This document shows, piece after piece, positions 18,304 through 26,349 of a stretch of DNA of 64,000 nucleotides (positions are counted from its first letter, which is position 1; each line of letters starts with the position of its first letter). The notes under the pieces were generated by a model. That model made no database searches. It saw only the letters and a program-made list of their open reading frames with translations, and was not told the origin of the DNA. The translations under genes were made by a program, and so were the position numbers. The stretch comes from Methanoregulaceae archaeon UXB-2016 (lineage in GTDB: Archaea > Halobacteriota > Methanomicrobia > Methanomicrobiales > Methanospirillaceae): positions 62,001-126,000 of the forward strand of contig SISS01000008.1 in the NCBI GenBank assembly GCA_004332335.1. Direction: 5' to 3'.

Positions 18304-18843
18304 TCAGAGCCGCACCTCCGCGAGCGGCTCGTACACCGGGCCCGCGGGCGTGAGCGTGCTTTTCATCACCCGGAACGACTCGACCAGGAAGGAGCCGAAG
18401 CCGGTCGGGGGGAGGGCCCGGAGCCGTTCGAGGAGCGAGGGGTGGAAGGCCTTGACCCGCGCGACCGTCGCGTGGCCTCGGAACGCCCGGCGTTCAGGGG
18501 GGAAGCCGAGCGGCGCGAGGGCCTCGCCGACCGATTTGGCGAGCGCAGCGAGCGAGCCGTCGTCCTCGAGCGCACACCAGATGGTCCGTGGCGACGACCG
18601 GTTGTTGCCGACGACCGGGCCGACCTCGAGCTCGAACGGCGCCTGCCGGACGGCCCTGAGGGCGTCCGCGACCGCCGGGAGTCGGTCGGCCTCGACCTCG
18701 CCGAGGAACGCGAGCGTGACGTGGATGAGCGCCGGGTCCACGAACGAGAGCCGGGCCTCCGAGCCGCGGAGGCCCTGCGCCGCCTCGCCGATCCGGGCCC
18801 GCAAGTCCTCGGGGAGGTCGACTGCGACGAAGGTCCGCACCAT
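18304..18843 (-). CDS. thpR: RNA 2',3'-cyclic phosphodiesterase ThpR (2H family)
   Basis: 179 residues. ATG 18843 gives MVRTFVAVDLPEDLR, the usual family start; a longer frame upstream adds unrelated sequence. The two catalytic HxT motifs are present: LIHVTLAFLGEV and RGHATVARVKAF. The enzyme opens 2',3'-cyclic phosphates on RNA (formerly LigT, 2'-5' RNA ligase). It sits directly before cca, its usual partner in archaeal RNA end processing. Complete. Confidence 0.9.
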   Translation of the reverse strand: MVRTFVAVDLPEDLRARIGEAAQGLRGSEARLSFVDPALIHVTLAFLGEVEADRLPAVADALRAVRQAPFELEVGPVVGNNRSSPRTIWCALEDDGSLAALAKSVGEALAPLGFPPERRAFRGHATVARVKAFHPSLLERLRALPPTGFGSFLVESFRVMKSTLTPAGPVYEPLAEVRL

Positions 18844-18893
18844 GGGGGAGAGTGTGGGCGTGAGAGCTACAAAGCAGGATCGGTCGGACAGGG

Positions 18894-20342
18894 TCATACC
18901 AGGGCGCGAACGAGTCCGAACACCTCGGCCCGCACCGAGGCGTCGAGCCCGAGGACCACGGCGAGGTATACCCCAGCCCCGACACCCACCGCACCGGCCG
19001 CGAGCGGCAGGCTCGTGAGCGGGACGAGGGCTCGGTACCCGAGCACGGCCACGGCCATCAAGCCCGCCCCCGCGAGGATTGCTCCGACCGGCCGTACCTC
19101 GAACCGGACCCGGACCGTCCGGTCGAGCAGGGCCCGGGCCAGGAGGCTCGCGACGACCATCGAGAGGAGCATGCCGAGGGCCGCACCGGTCACGCCCCAG
19201 GTCGGGATCAGGACCAGGTCGGCCAGGACCAGGGTCGCGGCCCCGGCGCCGGCCGCGACAAATGCCCCGCGTGGCCGGCCGACAGCCGAGAGGGCCATCC
19301 CCTCGAGGAGCGAGCCGACCGCGGCGATCTCGGCGAGCAGAAGCAGAGCCAGGGCCGGCGCAGCCTCGGCGAAGTCGGCGCCGTAGAAGAAGTAGAGGAG
19401 GCGGTCCACGAGGAGCAGGCCGCCCGCCGCGGCCGGGACCGCGATCAGGAGGGCGAAGGTCCAGGCCCGGGCGAGGGCGGCGCCGATCGCGGGGTACGCG
19501 CCGTCCCGGGCCCAGCCCGCAATCCGCGGGGCGAGCGAGGCCCGGACGGGCATGGTCGAGAGGACCGCGAGGGCCGCGAGCTGGAACGGCGTGCGGTAGA
19601 GCGCGACCTCCCGGTCCGAGAGGAGGTAGCCGAGCAGGAGCGTGTCCGCGTTCGCGGCCACCACCGCGACGAGCGAGAGGAGGAAGGACCAGAGCGCGAA
19701 CGACCCGAGCGAGTGGAGGTGCCGTAGGCCGAAGCGCGTGAACCTGAGCGTGAGAAAGCGACGGTTCACGAGCGCCGCCCCGAGCGTGCCAGCCACAAGC
19801 CCGCCCGCGAGCCCGGCCGCGCCGTACCCGAGCGCGACCGCGCCGACCTGGACTCCGACCCGGACTCCGACCCCGACCAGGTCCGCGGTCTGCGTGACCC
19901 CAGCCTGCCCGCTCGCGTAGACCCCGGTCGCGATGATCCCGGCTCCGGTCGAGGCGAGGAGGGCGAGGGCGAGCCAGAGGAGGAGGCCCGCGGCCTCGAG
20001 GTCGATGAGCAGGGGTCGGGCCAGGAAGAGGGCGCCGACCACAGCGAGGGCGAGCGCGGACCGGACCGTCGCGTAGGCCGAGAGATGGGCAGCAGGCTCG
20101 TCTCCCTCGGCGATCCGCTGGACCGCGGCCCCGCCGAGGCCCGGGTCCGAGGCGAGGAGGAGGAAGCCGAGGTAGGCCGCGAGGACGTAGAAGGCGCCGA
20201 GCGCGGCCGCGCCGGCTGTATGCGCGATATAGACGGTCGAGGCGAAGCCGAGCAGGGTCGAGCCGATCGTCGTGAGGAGGCCGATCAGGGACTGCCGGCG
20301 GACCGGCGAGACCGCCATCAGCCGGGCAAGGCGGGAGCGCAC
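18894..20342 (-). CDS. Polysaccharide/oligosaccharide flippase (Wzx-like, MOP superfamily)
   Basis: 482 residues, almost entirely hydrophobic, with about 12-14 membrane segments. The opening RRQSLIGLLTTIGSTLLGFASTVYIAHTAGAAALGAFYVL is characteristic of the polysaccharide biosynthesis/flippase family (MATE-like fold). Polar turns such as GLRHLHSLGSFALWSFLLSL are also typical. It should flip lipid-linked glycans for surface-glycoprotein or polysaccharide assembly. No glycosyltransferase genes are adjacent. The start could be GTG 20342 or the internal ATG a few codons later (MAVSPVRRQS). Confidence 0.85.
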   Translation of the reverse strand: MRSRLARLMAVSPVRRQSLIGLLTTIGSTLLGFASTVYIAHTAGAAALGAFYVLAAYLGFLLLASDPGLGGAAVQRIAEGDEPAAHLSAYATVRSALALAVVGALFLARPLLIDLEAAGLLLWLALALLASTGAGIIATGVYASGQAGVTQTADLVGVGVRVGVQVGAVALGYGAAGLAGGLVAGTLGAALVNRRFLTLRFTRFGLRHLHSLGSFALWSFLLSLVAVVAANADTLLLGYLLSDREVALYRTPFQLAALAVLSTMPVRASLAPRIAGWARDGAYPAIGAALARAWTFALLIAVPAAAGGLLLVDRLLYFFYGADFAEAAPALALLLLAEIAAVGSLLEGMALSAVGRPRGAFVAAGAGAATLVLADLVLIPTWGVTGAALGMLLSMVVASLLARALLDRTVRVRFEVRPVGAILAGAGLMAVAVLGYRALVPLTSLPLAAGAVGVGAGVYLAVVLGLDASVRAEVFGLVRALV

Positions 20343-20423
20343 GGATCTAGTATGCGCCCCCGCCGGGCCATAAGGCTGCGCCCCGGCGATCCCTTGATGG
20401 GCTCAGGGGGTATACGGGGGCGC

Positions 20424-21083
20424 ATGACCGATGCAGTGATCCGCGTCCAGGGGCGCGGGGAGGTCGGGGCCGAGCCCGACCAGGTGGTGCTCGCGTTCCA
20501 GGCCCGGGGCGAAAACCCGGCGTACGGCGAGGCGGTCGCGCGGGCCGCGCGGCTCGTGGAGCGGCTCCGCGAGGCCCTTGATGCGCAGGGGATCGCGCGG
20601 ACGGCCCTGAAGACGACGCGGTTCGGTACCGACGCCGACTACCAGTGGCTTGAAGAGCAGCAGCAGCGGGTCTTCCGCGGGTACGTCGTGACCCACGGGC
20701 TTCGGCTCGAGCTGGCGCGCACGGTCGACGCCGGTGCCGTGCTCGACGCGATCGCGCGCGAGGCGCCGGGGGTCGAGGTCCAGGTCTCATTCGAGCTTGG
20801 GGACCGGCAGGGCTTCCGGCAGCGCCTCCTCGCTGCGGCGGTCGGAGCCGCGCGGCAGAATGCGGCCACGATCGCAGAGGCGGCTGGCCTGCGCCTCGGG
20901 GCCGTGGTCGGGATCGAGTACGGCTGGACCGAGCTCCGGTTCGCGTCGCCGCTGCAGGTCGAGGCGGCGGCGCTCATGAGTCGGGCCGCGCCCGCGACCT
21001 CGTTCGAGCCCGAGGAGGTCCGGAGCGAGGAGACGGTCATGATCAGCTACGCGATCGCCGGCCCCGCGGACCGAGTACCATAA
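20424..21083 (+). CDS. SIMPL-domain (DUF541) protein
   Basis: 219 residues. The first strand VIRVQGRGEVGAEPDQVVLAFQARGENP and the central LKTTRFGTDADYQW/YVVTHGLRLEL pattern match the SIMPL/DUF541 fold, related to OMP26/BP26 proteins. Unlike most bacterial members it has no signal peptide, so it should be cytosolic. The function of the family is not established. ATG 20424 lies about 80 bases from the divergent flippase start. Confidence 0.8.
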   Translation: MTDAVIRVQGRGEVGAEPDQVVLAFQARGENPAYGEAVARAARLVERLREALDAQGIARTALKTTRFGTDADYQWLEEQQQRVFRGYVVTHGLRLELARTVDAGAVLDAIAREAPGVEVQVSFELGDRQGFRQRLLAAAVGAARQNAATIAEAAGLRLGAVVGIEYGWTELRFASPLQVEAAALMSRAAPATSFEPEEVRSEETVMISYAIAGPADRVP

Positions 21084-21087
21084 CAGC

Positions 21088-21098
21088 AATTATTAATC
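21088..21098 (+). promoter_or_regulatory. Putative TATA box before the RelE-like gene
   Basis: TTATTAATC lies about 25-30 bases before the first start codons (TTG 21119, GTG 21122) of the following gene. That spacing suggests a leaderless or nearly leaderless transcript. Confidence 0.45.
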
Positions 21099-21118
21099 GA
21101 GGCCAACAGGTACTCTGA

Positions 21119-21487
21119 TTGGTGCCGCCCAACTACTCCCGCCGATTCGCTGTCGATCGCCTGGTCGTGGTCAACCAGCACGAGTCCCGGGCGGATGAAT
21201 ACCAACGGTTGATGGACTCGAGGCGGGAGGAAGAACGGCGGCTCTTCTCGGCTCTCCTTCATGCGGAGGCGACCCTGAAGGCGAACCCGGCAGCGGGGAA
21301 GCATATCTCGACGGATCGACTGCCGAAGGAATACCGTGCTCTGGCCACCGGGGCGAGTATCTGGAAGCTGGACTTGCGTGACGGATGGCGCTTGATTTAC
21401 CGAGTCGCTACCGAGGGGTCAACGGTAACGGTAGAAATGATCGAGTGGTTCTCCCTTACGGAGTACGAACGGCGGTTCAACTACTGA
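21119..21487 (+). CDS. RelE/ParE-fold toxin-like protein
   Basis: 122 residues from TTG 21119 (GTG 21122 is equally possible). The helix-rich N-terminus is followed by LPKEYRALATGASIWKLDLRDGWRLIYRV and the C-terminal IEWFSLTEYERRFNY. The strand order and the final Glu/Arg/Tyr-rich motif recall RelE-superfamily mRNA interferases (a basic DGWRLIYRV strand and a conserved C-terminal aromatic). No antitoxin gene precedes it. The next gene is convergent, so this is not a classical operon. It may be a solitary toxin or a RelE-fold protein with another role. Confidence 0.5.
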   Translation: MVPPNYSRRFAVDRLVVVNQHESRADEYQRLMDSRREEERRLFSALLHAEATLKANPAAGKHISTDRLPKEYRALATGASIWKLDLRDGWRLIYRVATEGSTVTVEMIEWFSLTEYERRFNY

Positions 21488-21490
21488 GAG

Positions 21491-21763
21491 TCACGCAAGG
21501 CGGAGGTGCGGTTTGCTCAGGATCTCCCGGACGAGCTCCGGGTTATGGGTCCATACCACAAAGCCTTCATTGTCAATCAGGATCTTCCCCGAGTCCCATA
21601 AGTACTCGATGATCTGGCGGAAGGTCCCGTACTGCATCCGACGTGGGAGCGCCTGCCAGAGCGCCTTTCTCTTGAACTCGCCCGAGTGCTCCTGTAAGAA
21701 GGTCTCGACCATCAGGATCGTATCGAGCTGGGGCGAGTGGAGCGCCTCGGCTGACGATGCCAT
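21491..21763 (-). CDS. Winged-helix-like archaeal hypothetical protein
   Basis: 90 residues from ATG 21763 (an ATG at 21775 adds four). The sequence VETFLQEHSGEFKRKALWQALPRRMQYGTFRQIIEYLWDSGKILIDNEGFVVWTHNPEL reads as helix-helix-wing. Similar small proteins, with a kinase-of-unknown-type K-x-x-LW-x-LP and W-x-x-NPEL pattern, are frequent in methanogens, often as predicted transcription factors or antitoxin-like proteins. DNA binding is an inference. It is convergent with the RelE-like gene, three bases between the stops. Confidence 0.6.
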   Translation of the reverse strand: MASSAEALHSPQLDTILMVETFLQEHSGEFKRKALWQALPRRMQYGTFRQIIEYLWDSGKILIDNEGFVVWTHNPELVREILSKPHLRLA

Positions 21764-22171
21764 ATCACAGTTCATCGTCTCACAAGTGTGTATACTCTTC
21801 GATCCATCCCCTTGGTCAGGATAGGACAGCAACAGAATCGGAAATAACATGATCGAGATCACGATCGCAGAAGCGGCTGTGGCCCGGGGCATGATCGAGA
21901 CCGAGTACGGCAAAAGAGCGAGGGCCGAGTAAACACCGGTTCGAGTCGTCACTCCTGGTCGAGGTCGGGGCAATGCTCGCATGGACGGGTCCGATCGGCT
22001 TTGAACCGCAGAAAATTCGAGGAGAGAAGTAGGTCACCATTTAGCTATGCGATCCTTTGATCGCCTGCGGTTGGGAAGATCGTCGGGTCCGGATACGAAT
22101 TTTTCGAAAGGTCGATCCCTTTTTTTCCGATGGGTTGCTAAAGGGATTACATCATCGTAGGAGAGCCGACC
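21764..22171. other. Non-coding stretch between genes
   Basis: About 400 bases with lower GC than the flanks. It contains a 27-codon plus-strand frame starting at 21849 (MIEITIAEAAVARG) that I cannot assign and T-runs near 22097 and 22110. No tRNA fold is apparent. The right end must carry the nrdH promoter; the stretch GGGTTGCTAAAGGGATTACATCATCG lacks a clear TATA box. Confidence 0.4.
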
Positions 22172-22438
22172 GTGCCGATCGAGAACGTGCAAGTCTATAC
22201 CTTGGAGTTTTGTCCAAATTGCGACCTCCTCAAGGCATATCTGAAGGAGCGCGGGGTCCGGTTCACCGAGGAGGACATGTCCTCCGCGGGCGCGCTGACC
22301 GAGCTCCGTATCAACGGCGTCTTCGTCTCGGAGGCGCCCGTGCTGAGAAAGGGGAACGTCTTCCTGACCTCGACCGAGCTCTTTCTCGGCGGCGCCGTGA
22401 ACCGGGACGCAGTCGACTCGCTCCTTGCAGGTGCGTGA
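22172..22438 (+). CDS. NrdH/glutaredoxin-like redoxin
   Basis: 88 residues from GTG 22172, preceded by TAGGAGAG. The start VQVYTLEFCPNCDLLKAYLKE carries the CPNC redox site. RINGVFVSEAPVL holds the cis-proline region of the thioredoxin fold, and GAVNRDAVDSLLAG the last helix. The adjacent nrdD strongly suggests that it supplies electrons to the class III ribonucleotide reductase. A glutaredoxin-like NrdH is a known electron donor in Methanosarcina class III systems. Tight operon: nrdD starts within or five bases after its end. Confidence 0.85.
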   Translation: MPIENVQVYTLEFCPNCDLLKAYLKERGVRFTEEDMSSAGALTELRINGVFVSEAPVLRKGNVFLTSTELFLGGAVNRDAVDSLLAGA

Positions 22439-22442
22439 GCCC

Positions 22443-24626
22443 GTGACGCCGCCGAATCCGGGCGGCCAGGCGACCCTCGACGGCGTCTGGCTCCCCGCCA
22501 TGCCCCCTGTCCGGCGCTCGGACGGGCATATCCTCGAGTGGGACCGCGAGCGGATCGTCCGGATGATCCTGACCGAGACGAGCCTCGTCAGGACCTTCTA
22601 CGATGGCGAGGGCGCCGACGAGGAGACCGCGCGGACGATCGCGCGCGAGGTCGAGGAGCGAGTCCGGCAGCTCTCGCTCAAGACCCTCTCCGGGCCGCTG
22701 ATCCGCGAGATCATGAACATCGTGCTCCTCGAGCACGGGCTGGTCCGGTTCCGGAACGTGCTGACCCGCGTGGGCACGCCGGTCTACGACGCCCACCAGA
22801 TCGACGTCGGGCGCGGCTTCGAGGCCCACGACAACGCGAACCTGCAGGAGAACGCCGAGACCTCGCACAAGAAGAAGGCCGACAAGATCTCGAAGGAGCA
22901 GTACCTCCTCCAGCTCCCGCCCGAGATCGCGGACCACCACCTCTCGGGCGACCTGCACGTCCATGACCTCGAGTACTTCGGGACCAGGCCATTCTGCCAG
23001 GACTGGGACCTCCGCTACTTCTTCTACTACGGCCTGATGCCCGACGGCAACGGGACCAAGGCCTCAGTCGCGGGGCCGGCGAAGCGGGCCGAGGTCGCGG
23101 TGCTCCACGCGGTCAAGGCCCTCGGCTCGGCCCAGACCAACTTCGCGGGGGGCCAGGGCTACTACAACTTCCTGACCTTCCTCGCGCCGTACGTCGAGGG
23201 GACGCCGTACGAGGAGATCAAGCAGCTGATGCAGATGTTCGTGTACGAGATGACGCAGATGATGGTCGCCCGCGGCGGCCAGCTCGTCTTCTCGTCGGTC
23301 CAGCTCTCGCCGGGCGTGCCGGCGCTCTGGAAGGACAAGCCCTGCGTCTACAAGGGCAAGGTCTGGGACGGCGAACAGGCCCCGCTCCGGTGCTACGGCG
23401 AGTTCGAACGCGAGGTCCGGCTCCTCTTCCTGGCCCTGATGGAGGTCATGCTCGAGGGCGACGCCTGGGGCAAACCTTTCAACTTCCCCAAGCCCGAGAT
23501 CTCGATCGAGCCCGACTTCATGAACGAGGACGAGGCCTACAACGCGGCCCACCCCGACCTGCCTACGTACCGCGACCTCTACCTCAGCTCATTCGAGCTC
23601 GCCTCGAAGTTCGGGACACCCTACTACGACAACCAGCTCCCGGCGTACCGCGGCGCGGGCAAGGGGATCTCGTGCTACCAGTGCTGCGCGTACCAGTTCT
23701 CGGCCGTGGCCGACAACGACTCGCACTTCGAGGACAAGCTCCACTTCCGCGAGGGCCGGCACTTCTCGATGGGCTCGTGGCAGGTGGTCTCGGTCAACTG
23801 CCCGCGCGCGGCCTACATCGCCGAGGGCTCGGACGAGCGGCTCTTTGCCGAGCTCAAGGCCCTGATGGACAAGGCGGTCGAGACCTTCCGGATCAAGCGG
23901 CGCTGGATGAACATCATCCGGACGAACGGGCGGATGCCGTTCGCAATGCAGCGGCCCAAGGACCCGAACACGGGCGAGCGCGGGTCGGTCGCGGTCGACC
24001 TGGACCCGCTCGTGTACACGATCGGGGTGGTCGGGGTCAACGAGATGGTCCAGCACCACTGCGGAGCCCAGCTCCACGAGAGCCGCGAGGCGTTCGTGCT
24101 CGCGGTCCGGGCCATGACCGAGCTCGAGCTCTACTCGCGCGAGCTCTCGGCCAGGCATGGGATGACGATCGCGCTCGCGCGGACGCCGGCCGAGACGACC
24201 GGGCAGCGCTTCGCGGTCGCGGACCTCCTCGACCGGCGATTCCGGGACCACGCGACCAAGGTGATCAAGGGCGACCTCGAGGACGGCCTCCGCAGGCTCG
24301 GCACGACGAACGACCTGCCGATCTACTACACGAACGGGACCCACGTGGCCCCGGGCGCGCCCGTCTCGCTGACGAAGCGGATGGAGCTCGAGCACGTCTT
24401 CTTCCCGATCGTCGATGGGGGGAACATCTTCCACATCTGGCTCGGCGAACGCCGGCCCGACCCCCGCGGGCTGATGGAGATGGCCTTCAACCTCTGCAGA
24501 AAGACCCAGATCGGCTACTTCGCGTTCACGCGCGACCTGACCGTGGCCCTCCGGCAGTTCCGCGAGCACCGGCCCGAGACCCGCCTCGAGACCCTCAGTT
24601 CGGTCGACGCCCGGGCCGAGGTCTGA
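22443..24626 (+). CDS. nrdD: Anaerobic ribonucleotide reductase NrdD-like, lacking the glycyl-radical tail
   Basis: 727 residues from GTG 22443; GTG 22431 or TTG 22425 would overlap nrdH. An N-terminal ATP-cone (VRRSDGHILEWDRERIVRMI) is followed by a class III catalytic barrel. Blocks include VLTRVGTPVYDAHQIDVGRGFEAHDNANLQENAETSH, LGSAQTNFAGGQGYYNFLTFLAPY, ISCYQCCAYQF and GVVGVNEMVQHH. The protein stops at QIGYFAFTRDLTVALRQFREH, exactly where homologues continue with the CxxC...CxxC zinc site and the R-V/I-x-G-Y glycyl-radical loop. Neither motif occurs in any frame downstream, and no NrdG gene is nearby. Either activity depends on another radical source or a separate C-terminal protein, or the enzyme is inactive. 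Confidence 0.88.
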   Translation: MTPPNPGGQATLDGVWLPAMPPVRRSDGHILEWDRERIVRMILTETSLVRTFYDGEGADEETARTIAREVEERVRQLSLKTLSGPLIREIMNIVLLEHGLVRFRNVLTRVGTPVYDAHQIDVGRGFEAHDNANLQENAETSHKKKADKISKEQYLLQLPPEIADHHLSGDLHVHDLEYFGTRPFCQDWDLRYFFYYGLMPDGNGTKASVAGPAKRAEVAVLHAVKALGSAQTNFAGGQGYYNFLTFLAPYVEGTPYEEIKQLMQMFVYEMTQMMVARGGQLVFSSVQLSPGVPALWKDKPCVYKGKVWDGEQAPLRCYGEFEREVRLLFLALMEVMLEGDAWGKPFNFPKPEISIEPDFMNEDEAYNAAHPDLPTYRDLYLSSFELASKFGTPYYDNQLPAYRGAGKGISCYQCCAYQFSAVADNDSHFEDKLHFREGRHFSMGSWQVVSVNCPRAAYIAEGSDERLFAELKALMDKAVETFRIKRRWMNIIRTNGRMPFAMQRPKDPNTGERGSVAVDLDPLVYTIGVVGVNEMVQHHCGAQLHESREAFVLAVRAMTELELYSRELSARHGMTIALARTPAETTGQRFAVADLLDRRFRDHATKVIKGDLEDGLRRLGTTNDLPIYYTNGTHVAPGAPVSLTKRMELEHVFFPIVDGGNIFHIWLGERRPDPRGLMEMAFNLCRKTQIGYFAFTRDLTVALRQFREHRPETRLETLSSVDARAEV

Positions 24627-24719
24627 GCCCGGCCTCGCCCTTTTCTCTCCGCCGGGGATGGAAACCATCATATAACTCCGGGCCCCCTACGAGCCTCGTT
24701 CTCAGGAGGGAGCAAGGAA

Positions 24720-25145
24720 ATGTCATTGGTGGACTGCATCAGGATGGACGTGGTGACGGCCTCCTCCGACGAGCCGGTCGGGGACGTTGCCCGTATGATG
24801 GACGAGCGGGACGTGGGCAGCGTGGTGATCGAGCGCGACGGCTGCCCGATCGGGATCGTGACGGACCGGAACCTCGCCCTGCGCGTCTGCGCGAGGAACA
24901 TCGACCCGGAGAACACCTGCGTCAGCGACGTGATGACCTGCGACCCGTTCGTGGTCGACAAAAACGACACGCTCTGGAACGTGATGGACGTCGCCCGCGA
25001 GCAGGGGGTCCGGCGGTTCCCGGTCGTGGACGACGCCCAGCGGCTGGTCGGGATCATCACCATGGACGACGTGGTCCGGATCCTCGCGAACGAGAAGAGC
25101 TGCGTCACGGACATCATCCGGCAGTCGTCGCCCGAGGCCCGCTAG
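24720..25145 (+). CDS. Two-CBS-domain protein
   Basis: 141 residues containing little beyond a tandem CBS (Bateman) pair. The first CBS is VVTASSDEPVGDVARMMDERDVGSVVIERDGCPIGIVTDRNLALRV; the second is PFVVDKNDTLWNVMDVAREQGVRRFPVVDDAQRLVGIITMDDVVRIL. Such modules bind adenine nucleotides or SAM and regulate partner proteins. AGGAGGG lies 14 bases before the ATG. The partner is not evident from context. Confidence 0.88.
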   Translation: MSLVDCIRMDVVTASSDEPVGDVARMMDERDVGSVVIERDGCPIGIVTDRNLALRVCARNIDPENTCVSDVMTCDPFVVDKNDTLWNVMDVAREQGVRRFPVVDDAQRLVGIITMDDVVRILANEKSCVTDIIRQSSPEAR

Positions 25146-25299
25146 GCGAGCACGGAGGGGACTTCGTCTCTCCTTCCCCTTTTCTGGGAGAACCGATCTC
25201 TGCCGCCGGCGACGGAGGCGGGCAGGGGATGGACGGCGTCGTCCCGAAAACTACTTGATGCGCGGAGGGATAGCACGCGCCCTGCCCGCAGACCGCCGG

Positions 25300-25652
25300 G
25301 CGAGGAGATCGTCGTCGTGCTGGCGGCCTGGACCAGGGCCTTCCAGGACATGACGGCCGGGATCTGCCTCTTCACCTCTCGCCGCTCGCGGCGGCCGACT
25401 ACGCGGGGATTATCTCGGCCGTGATCGGCATGCCCGTCAACGGGGACGAGTTCATGCGGATAGGGGAGCGGATCTGGACCGTGCAGAAGCTCTTTAACCT
25501 CGAGGCCGGGTATGGACGGGCGGACGACACGCTCCCCGGCCGGCCGGATCTGGAGCCGCGAGCCGCTCCTCGACGAGTACTACCGCGAGAGGGGCTGTGA
25601 CGACCGGGGCCTCCCGACCCCGGAGAAGCTCGCAGCGCTCGGGCTCGGGTAG
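25300..25652 (+). pseudogene. Remnant of aldehyde:ferredoxin oxidoreductase C-terminus
   Basis: Three in-order fragments match the C-terminal end of tungsten-containing AOR enzymes. The first is EEIVVVLAAWTRAFQDMTAGICLFTS, after which a stretch seems deleted. The second is YAGIISAVIGMPVNGDEFMRIGERIWTVQKLFNLEAGYGRADDTLPGRP. The third, in another frame from about 25560, is EPLLDEYYRERGCDDRGLPTPEKLAALGLG ending in TAG at 25650. The N-terminal 450 or so residues of a full AOR are absent. The fragment cannot make a functional enzyme. It marks a former AOR locus. Confidence 0.75.
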
Positions 25653-25797
25653 GGCGCGGGGCATGCCCCGCCTTTCTCGTCGGGGATGCTGCCGGCCTCC
25701 GCCCACAGGCCTGCTTCTTCATCCGGGGGCGCCCCTCGCTCGATCAGGACGTGCTCTCGAGCGGGGTCGCAACCATGGCCCGGGCCTCGGAACAGGG

Positions 25798-25957
25798 CTA
25801 TCTCTCAGGACCGCCGATGGAATACGGGGGTTCCGCATGGTCCTGGTCGTCGACACGGAAGCGACGGGGCTGCCGCTCTGGCGGACACGGATAAAACCCC
25901 GCCGTTCCAGGACCGGGATCAGCCGGGCTGAGGGATACGGGGCAGCTTTCCGGTCAT
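25798..25957 (-). pseudogene. HicA-like toxin remnant with frameshifts
   Basis: The ATG at 25957 overlaps the repaired hicB stop as ATGA, the standard coupling in hicBA operons. Assembled across frames it reads MTGKLPR, then SARLIPVLERRGFIRVRQSGS, then RRFRVDDQDHAEPPYSIGGPER and TAG. This matches HicA (double-stranded RNA-binding mRNA interferase), but the catalytic His of the GSH motif is not preserved and at least two indels break the frame. Non-functional as assembled. Confidence 0.55.
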
Positions 25958-26180
25958 ACCACGACGTTGACCTGGACCACGCCGACCATTCGGGAGGGGG
26001 TGAGGGGGCCCCCCCCGCCGCCGCAAGGTCCTCGAGGTGGAGGCGAATAGCGTCCAGGATCATGGCCATCGCCTCCTCCCACGTCTCGCCCTGTGCGTAG
26101 CAGCCCTGGAGCTCGGGGCTGAACGCGGCATAGCCGCCCTCGTCCTGCTCGATCACGACGGTCACGCGGTACTCTGCCAT
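25954..26180 (-). pseudogene. HicB-family antitoxin, frameshifted near the C-terminus
   Basis: MAEYRVTVVIEQDEGGYAAFSPELQGCYAQGETWEEAMAMILDAIRLHLEDL is a textbook HicB partial-RNase-H fold N-terminus. The frame breaks in a G5C8 tract at 26004-26016. With one base changed there the protein ends MVGVVQVNVVV with a stop that overlaps hicA. Without the repair it runs on into hicA sequence out of frame. The N-terminal 55 residues are intact, so the break may be an assembly error in the homopolymer. Confidence 0.6.
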
Positions 26181-26349
26181 GGGCTCACCGTATGACTATG
26201 AACTGTAGAAGGTCTTGAAGATTCGAGCCGGCCTGGAGATGCCCCTCCCCCTGCACGTCCGCCGGCATCCGCGCCCTCCTGCACACGCCGCAGCGGTGAC
26301 CGTCTCGGCGGGGGACTGGGGGATACGCTTCAAGAGAGGGGTACTGCCG

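Noticed and set aside
21119-21763. A type II toxin-antitoxin operon
   Set aside because: The two genes are convergent, not in one operon, and the second protein is not a recognisable antitoxin of the RelB/ParD type.
21934-21950. GGTTCGAGTC resembling a tRNA T-loop
   Set aside because: The flanking five bases on each side do not pair, and no anticodon or acceptor arm can be found around it.
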